Shown: positions 20,664 to 25,187 of the stretch, piece after piece
Layout of the letters: each line of letters begins with the position of its first letter
Position numbering within the stretch: position 1 is the stretch's first letter
DNA from: CANLBN01 sp050633825
GTDB taxonomy: Bacteria; Pseudomonadota; Gammaproteobacteria; Pseudomonadales; Cellvibrionaceae
Assembly (NCBI GenBank): GCA_050633825.1
Contig: JBOEHG010000061.1
Location: 1 to 25,187 of the forward strand
Direction: 5' to 3'
DNA: 25,187 nucleotides
The notes under the pieces: model-generated
The model's database searches: none
What the model was told of the DNA's origin: nothing
Seen by the model: the letters and a program-made list of their open reading frames with translations, nothing else
Made by a program: the position numbers and the translations under genes

Positions 20664-22439
20664 TTAAAAATCTTCATTACTCAAAGCGGTAATTGCTGCG
20701 GTATCCGCATGAAGACTTTTTAGCAACGCATCGGCTTGTGGTAATAAATACTCTAGAAAAAACTGTCCATTGGCTTTTTTAATTCGATAAAAATCGCCTT
20801 CTTTGCCATCAATTGCAGCCACTATTTTTGACCACATAAAAAGATAAGCAAGGTAACCCAGTAAATGTAAATAGTTATTTGCTGCTGCACCCACAGCATG
20901 AGGATCATCTTTTGCCTTCAGCAATAACGCATCTGTTACTTTTTGAACCTTGGGAATAAGGTCATTCAAGGCATCAATATAAGGTGCAACTTCAGCAGCA
21001 TGATCATTACTGATAAAACTATTAATATCGTCAATAAAGAGGGTTAATAGTTTACCTTGAGTAAAAACGGTTTTGCGCCCCAATAAATCCATCGCTTGAA
21101 TGCCATTGGCTCCTTCGTATATTTGCGCAATACGCGCATCGCGAACCAATTGCTCAACACCCCACTCACGAATATAACCATGACCACCCAACACTTGCTG
21201 AGCTAACACAGTATTATCAAATGATTTATCTGAGATAAACGCTTTGGCAATGGGTGTTAATAAGGACACCATTGATTCTGCATGTTCTCGCTCTTGCTCA
21301 TCTTCACTGAATTTTTCTAAGTCCAACCATTGCGCAACATAGGTTAAAAAGGCCCGGCCCGCTTCATTAAGAGAACGAACGGTTAACAACATACGTCTCA
21401 CATCAGCATGTGCCAAAATACTATCCGCCGCTTTTTCCGGTTGCTCGGCGCCAGCTGGGCTACGTCCCTGTACGCGTTCTTTAGCATAAGCACTTGACTG
21501 CTGATAGGCTAAATCTGAAACACCTAAGCCTTGTATACCAACCGCTAGGCGCTCATCATTCATCATAGTAAACATCGCAACCAAGCCTTTATGGGCTTCA
21601 CCGACCAACCAGCCTGTTGCACCGTCGTAATTCATGACGCAAGTGGCTGAACCATGGATACCCATTTTGTGTTCAATTGAACCGCAACTTAATTGATTAC
21701 GCTCACCGAGACTGCCATCTTCATTTACTAAAAACTTAGGCACTAGAAACATGGAAATGCCTTTTGAGCCTTCAGGCGCATCAGGCAGCTTGGCAAGTAC
21801 AAGATGCACGATATTCTCAGCCATATCGTGCTCACCCCAAGTAATAAAAATTTTGGTGCCGGTAACCGAATAGCTACCATCTTCATTGGGCGTTGCCTTG
21901 GTTCGAATAATACCAAGATCCGTTCCTGCATGAGGCTCAGTCAAGTCCATGGCACCACTCCATACACCTTCATACATATTGGGCAGGTATTTATTTTTTA
22001 ATTCATCACTGGCATGGGACTTAATCGCCAAGCAGGCACCTGCCGTTAACATCGGTGCCAAACCAAATGACATACTGGCACCTTGCAACATTTCTTCTAC
22101 ATGACAAACTAATGTTTTCGGCATTCCCATACCCCCGTATTCAGGGTCGCCTACTAAACCATTCCAACCACCTTCAATAAACGCTTGATAGGCTTCTTTA
22201 AAGCCTTCTGGCGAGGTGACACTGCCATCACTCCACGTACAACCGAGTTCATCGCCCGACTGGTTCAAAGGATGAATCACTTCCGACATTAACTTAGCCG
22301 CTTCTTCCAAGATTGCATCCGCAGTATCCGGTTCAATAACTTCCGCTAAAGCCGGCAGGCGACTCCACAAACTGGGGATATCAAATACCTCATTGGCAAT
22401 AAAGCGCATATCGTCTAGGGGTGGCTTATAATCAGTCAT
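20664..22439 (-). CDS. Acyl-CoA dehydrogenase, DmdC-like long form
   Basis: This 591-residue flavoenzyme oxidises an acyl-CoA at the alpha-beta carbons. The FAD/substrate segments MDLTEPHAGTDLG (164-176) and GTKIFITWGEHD (194-205) are present, and the catalytic base is E442 in YEGANGIQA. Residues about 470-591 form the extra C-terminal helical domain that sets this roughly 590-residue subfamily apart from 380-residue enzymes. The subfamily includes DmdC (3-methylmercaptopropionyl-CoA dehydrogenase of DMSP demethylation) and many uncharacterised fatty acyl-CoA enzymes, so the substrate is open. No dmdA, dmdB, dmdD or beta-oxidation partner gene is adjacent. It is divergent from the TRIC channel gene. 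Confidence 0.93.
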   Translation of the reverse strand: MTDYKPPLDDMRFIANEVFDIPSLWSRLPALAEVIEPDTADAILEEAAKLMSEVIHPLNQSGDELGCTWSDGSVTSPEGFKEAYQAFIEGGWNGLVGDPEYGGMGMPKTLVCHVEEMLQGASMSFGLAPMLTAGACLAIKSHASDELKNKYLPNMYEGVWSGAMDLTEPHAGTDLGIIRTKATPNEDGSYSVTGTKIFITWGEHDMAENIVHLVLAKLPDAPEGSKGISMFLVPKFLVNEDGSLGERNQLSCGSIEHKMGIHGSATCVMNYDGATGWLVGEAHKGLVAMFTMMNDERLAVGIQGLGVSDLAYQQSSAYAKERVQGRSPAGAEQPEKAADSILAHADVRRMLLTVRSLNEAGRAFLTYVAQWLDLEKFSEDEQEREHAESMVSLLTPIAKAFISDKSFDNTVLAQQVLGGHGYIREWGVEQLVRDARIAQIYEGANGIQAMDLLGRKTVFTQGKLLTLFIDDINSFISNDHAAEVAPYIDALNDLIPKVQKVTDALLLKAKDDPHAVGAAANNYLHLLGYLAYLFMWSKIVAAIDGKEGDFYRIKKANGQFFLEYLLPQADALLKSLHADTAAITALSNEDF

Positions 22440-22554
22440 TGTTGTCGCCTTGCATGTTGGATTTTCATCAATAAGATTAGCATAGTGGATAGCTTTTTTC
22501 TGCTGAGGGTATAAGTAAGGAGATATGCATAAGTATAGATATGAATATCTACGT

Positions 22555-22560
22555 TATAAT
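22555..22560 (+). promoter_or_regulatory. Candidate -10 box for the TRIC channel gene
   Basis: TATAAT lies 34 nt before the ATG at 22595. It falls downstream of the alternative ATG at 22541, which supports the shorter protein. A near-palindrome agatat-ga-atatct (22537-22550) sits where a regulator could bind. The -35 match is poor. Confidence 0.4.
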
Positions 22561-22594
22561 CCGCACAAATAATTTCAAAATAGGTTCCCATACT

Positions 22595-23200
22595 ATGCTT
22601 TATATTATTGGCATGTTCAGTATTGGTGTTTTTGCCATTACCAGTGTTATTGCGACACAAAACAAAAATTTAGATATTTTCAGTGTTGTCTTTCTTGGTG
22701 CAGTCACAGCATTAGGTGGCGGCACTATTCGTGATATTATTTTAGGCAACTACCCTATTTTTTGGGTCAACGACTTATGGTTTTTATGGATTGCCGTCGC
22801 CACATCACTCGCGGCTTTTTTTATTGTTCAGACTTTATCTAACCGGCAGCTATTACTGTTATATCTCGACGCTCTGGGAACTTCATTATTTTCCATTATG
22901 GCTACGGCAAAAACAATGAATCTCGGCTTTTCGCCCTCTATTGCCATTTTGATGGGTTTAATTACTGCAATTTTCGGCAGTATCCTGCGAGACATACTGA
23001 CTAATAGCCCTTCACTATTACTGCGTAAAGAACTGTATGCGACACCAATCTTATTAGGCACAATTATTTACACTCTTCTACAGCACTGGGCACCCAACCT
23101 AGAACTTAATACCATTATTTGCATTTCTATCACTTTTATTTTTCGTGCCGCAACGATTCGCTTTCACTTGCATTACCCCAGCTGGCTATGCAGTCGCTAA
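22595..23200 (+). CDS. TRIC/UPF0126 family cation channel protein (YicG/YadS-like)
   Basis: This protein of 201 residues from the chosen start has about 7 membrane helices. It has two tandem family modules, each with a glycine-rich signature: ALGGGTIRDIILGNYPIFWV and, later, IFGSILRDILTN. Bacterial TRIC proteins are trimeric monovalent-cation channels; close E. coli relatives are YicG and YadS. ATG at 22595 gives MLYIIGMFSIG, matching YicG-type starts, with AGG 10 nt upstream and a TATAAT before it. An in-frame ATG at 22541 would add 18 polar residues and lacks a well-spaced ribosome site. Only 3 nt separate its stop from the convergent MscS-like gene. Confidence 0.9.
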   Translation: MLYIIGMFSIGVFAITSVIATQNKNLDIFSVVFLGAVTALGGGTIRDIILGNYPIFWVNDLWFLWIAVATSLAAFFIVQTLSNRQLLLLYLDALGTSLFSIMATAKTMNLGFSPSIAILMGLITAIFGSILRDILTNSPSLLLRKELYATPILLGTIIYTLLQHWAPNLELNTIICISITFIFRAATIRFHLHYPSWLCSR

Positions 23201-23203
23201 CCT

Positions 23204-24880
23204 TTATTCAACTGGCAAATGATGTACCGTTAACTGCTGGAACGGAATAACCCAGCCATGTTGATTGGCAATATCAACAGATGTTTTTTGGAAGAAACGT
23301 CTAATCCTATAATACTCTGTGGCAAGCTCACCATCAAAGGTTGCCAGTATTTTAAAATCCAGAGAAGAAGCAGAGGCATTATTAAATTCCACCGACAGGT
23401 AACTATAAGCATCAGCATAGGGAGATGTATTTAACGCTTGCTTTATACCTGCTTCATACTGTGACAGCATTTCAGTTACAACAATATTTTGGTGTTGATA
23501 GTCAAAACCAAAAATTTCGTAAATAGTAAACCCTTTGGAAAAATTACGCGGTCGGCTAGCGAAAAAATTATCCGCTTTGTAAGAATAAATAGAGTCCCCG
23601 TGATTTAACTCTACAAGATCGGGGCTTTGCCTTACAACTCTGCCAAAAGCACCATCAGCCATCTGTACAACATCACCCACTTTTGTTGGAAACCAAGGCT
23701 CATCGTCATGATAAGGCCTTGAACTCATATTGACAATTTCCGGTAAGGGCACACGCAAATGCCCATGAAGCAAAGGGTTATGTAAATGGGTATGCACATT
23801 TAACCTACTCACTTTCCAAGGTAAACCTTGAAAGAAAACACGCTCGCCTTGACGGATAGAACCCATATTCAGCAAGGTTTTGATCTCAACAAAGTAAGCA
23901 GGGATTGCATCTTTTAACCCTAAAATAATACCGGCAATAATTAATGTCGACAAAACCAACAATAGCCACTCTGCAAAACTGTACAAAACAATAAAATAAA
24001 TCAATACGGCAAAAACGCTACCCAAGATAGCTCTGCCAACAACAATCGCTCGTTCAGCAAATACAGTTTCATCGGGTTTGTTTTTGGTAATAAATGCAAT
24101 AGGAATAAAAGATATGAGTCGTATGACCTGATAAACAATAATCGCAGCAGCAACAGCGATCAAAAAATGCAGCATAATACCAACGATCACATTAGAAAAA
24201 ATATCACCCAAAGTTGACCAAATAGGATTTTTCGATTGTTCTAACGAGGCCAACTCATTCTCTAACAAGGATAATTTTTGCTTAGCTGTATTACTGCGTG
24301 AATTAGCCGTATCAAGTAGCTCTTTTAATTGGCGTTTAAGGGATGAATCTTTTAAAACAGCCAAATTGGATTCTAGATTATTAGCGGCTTGTGCCAACTG
24401 TTCTTTTCTTTTATTCCAATAATCGATATCCGCTTCTAACTTTTCGATAAGACGTGGGCGCTCACTAATCTCCCTTAACTGGTCCAGTAGAGGTTCAAAA
24501 ATCAGTTCCAAATCTTTTTGCCAATCAAACTCCTCATCAACTACCGGAGGTTCAGAATAAAGCTCAACGCCCCCTGTTGATAACTTAACAATTTCTTCAC
24601 GCACCCCCACAATAATATCGTTAGCGGCTGTTAGCTCTTGCTGTAACTGCTCTTGTGTTACTGCATCCTTTTCGGATTTTAAACGCCCCTCAAGGCTTCT
24701 CTTCTCCTTCTCCTTGGCTTTTAAGGTACCCTGCAAAGCAGATAAGCGCTGCTCAAAAATAGGCACTTCATCCTCTTCACCCGCATCAGCAGCCAATAAC
24801 GATGTAGAAAAAACAACACCATAAAGACATAAGGCGACTAGCAAAAAAAAGGGAACAATATTAATGCGCATAGAGAGCAT
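23204..24880 (-). CDS. MscS-like mechanosensitive channel with large periplasmic coiled coil
   Basis: This 558-residue protein has a signal peptide (cleavage likely after SLLA, about residue 30), then charged coiled-coil segments (about 41-105 and 140-215), presumably periplasmic. Three membrane helices follow (about 232-252, 281-302 and 305-322), then an MscS-type channel segment: GLKDAIPAYFVEIKTLLNMG corresponds to the pore-helix end and SIRQGERVFFQGLPWKVSRLN to the beta domain. A divergent C-terminal part (about 395-558) follows. Layout recalls long MscK/YbdG-type members but the pore helix is atypical, so conduction is uncertain. MRIN at the fourth codon is an alternative start. A role in osmotic or membrane-tension response is inferred from the family. 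Confidence 0.82.
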   Translation of the reverse strand: MLSMRINIVPFFLLVALCLYGVVFSTSLLAADAGEEDEVPIFEQRLSALQGTLKAKEKEKRSLEGRLKSEKDAVTQEQLQQELTAANDIIVGVREEIVKLSTGGVELYSEPPVVDEEFDWQKDLELIFEPLLDQLREISERPRLIEKLEADIDYWNKRKEQLAQAANNLESNLAVLKDSSLKRQLKELLDTANSRSNTAKQKLSLLENELASLEQSKNPIWSTLGDIFSNVIVGIMLHFLIAVAAAIIVYQVIRLISFIPIAFITKNKPDETVFAERAIVVGRAILGSVFAVLIYFIVLYSFAEWLLLVLSTLIIAGIILGLKDAIPAYFVEIKTLLNMGSIRQGERVFFQGLPWKVSRLNVHTHLHNPLLHGHLRVPLPEIVNMSSRPYHDDEPWFPTKVGDVVQMADGAFGRVVRQSPDLVELNHGDSIYSYKADNFFASRPRNFSKGFTIYEIFGFDYQHQNIVVTEMLSQYEAGIKQALNTSPYADAYSYLSVEFNNASASSLDFKILATFDGELATEYYRIRRFFQKTSVDIANQHGWVIPFQQLTVHHLPVE

Positions 24881-25026
24881 GAGAATAATCAGGTAATAAA
24901 TGAGATGAAGATTCTAATCGAAATAACGACTGATATCACCTTAGCTGGCTCTAGATTTTGTTCTTTATCACTCTGAGTCTTCTATTTATTAAAAGAAATA
25001 CAAAAACGAATATGAAAGAAAGGAGC

Positions 25027-25055
25027 ATTGACCCAATACCTTGTATTGGATCAAT
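25027..25055 (-). terminator. Hairpin after the gene at the right edge
   Basis: A 13-bp inverted repeat with one mismatch (attgacccaatac / gtattggatcaat, loop of 3) lies 25 nt past the stop of the minus-strand gene at 25080. On the minus strand a pyrimidine-rich stretch (ctcctttctttc) follows rather than a pure T-run. It probably ends that transcript before the MscS-like gene. Confidence 0.6.
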
Positions 25056-25079
25056 ATTAGGAGCTATATTAAAGAGGCT

Positions 25080-25187
25080 CTATATCAATCGCATATGCTG
25101 ATAGTCCGGTACAACACTTTCCAAAATAGATTTTGGATCAACGTAGTCATAGTTTAAGTTTTTGGCTACCGCTTGATTGGTTACCTG
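25080..25187 (-). CDS. C-terminal fragment of an unidentified protein (runs off the window)
   Basis: On the minus strand an open frame enters at the right edge and gives 35 residues before TAG, ending in DYQHMRLI. Sense is supported by NLNYDYVDPKSI and VVPDYQ blocks that look like real protein, and by a hairpin right after the stop. The fragment is too short to name a family. The start and most of the gene lie beyond base 25187. Confidence 0.6.
   Translation of the reverse strand, partial: QVTNQAVAKNLNYDYVDPKSILESVVPDYQHMRLI

Noticed and set aside
22541..22594. Longer start of the TRIC channel gene
   Set aside because: The extra 18 residues are polar and unlike family starts, the AAGGAG lies 18 nt from that ATG, and a TATAAT falls between it and the better start.
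22436..22660. 74-codon minus-strand frame upstream of the acyl-CoA dehydrogenase
   Set aside because: It overlaps the start of the TRIC gene and its promoter, has no family features, and its composition looks like translated non-coding DNA.
1..25187. CRISPR array, insertion sequence or integrase
   Set aside because: No regularly spaced repeats, transposase or recombinase motifs were found on either strand.

Overview
The window looks like chromosome of a moderately AT-rich gammaproteobacterium. The core block (rlmE, ftsH, folP, glmM, tpiA, secG, tRNA-Leu GAG, with yhbY divergent from rlmE) follows the order known from Pseudomonas, Cellvibrio-like and enteric genomes. The FtsH tail ending in IGGPAGEH and the DUF3094-type small protein point to the Pseudomonas/Cellvibrionales side, perhaps a marine lineage. 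That taxonomic placement is inference.

Region 1 (1-5100) is accessory. It starts with an exported protein carrying one C-terminal haem c motif and closed by a strong terminator. A minus-strand operon follows: an Hcp tube protein, a permuted papain-like (NlpC/P60-type) cysteine hydrolase without a signal peptide, and three paralogous exported proteins, at least one a clear lipoprotein. The hydrolase and first lipoprotein genes overlap by 4 nt. I read this as an orphan type VI secretion effector module with a triplicated periplasmic immunity array. A small membrane protein is divergent from it.

Region 2 (5100-9500) holds one 1278-residue gene joining an N-terminal restriction-endonuclease-like domain to a STAND-type NTPase and a long helical C-terminus, the layout of Avs-like anti-phage proteins. 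It lies just downstream of the 3' end of tRNA-Leu(GAG), where rimP-nusA-infB would usually be expected nearby. The 5' part of the tRNA and its leader are duplicated upstream, with a hairpin-rich insert between the copies.

Region 3 (9500-16500) is the conserved housekeeping block: 23S rRNA 2'-O-methylation (RlmE), membrane proteolysis (FtsH), folate synthesis (FolP), UDP-GlcNAc supply (GlmM), glycolysis (TpiA) and protein export (SecG), all on the minus strand, plus plus-strand YhbY.

Region 4 (16500-25187) is mixed: dodecin, a GPH-family sugar symporter overlapped at its 3' end by a convergent small membrane protein gene, a GGDEF-EAL protein with all visible key residues and a V4R-like sensor region, a DmdC-like acyl-CoA dehydrogenase, a TRIC/UPF0126 channel, an MscS-like channel with a long coiled-coil periplasmic region, and the last 35 codons of an unidentified gene at the right edge. 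No insertion sequence, CRISPR array or rRNA gene was seen. No gap between genes exceeds 300 bases.
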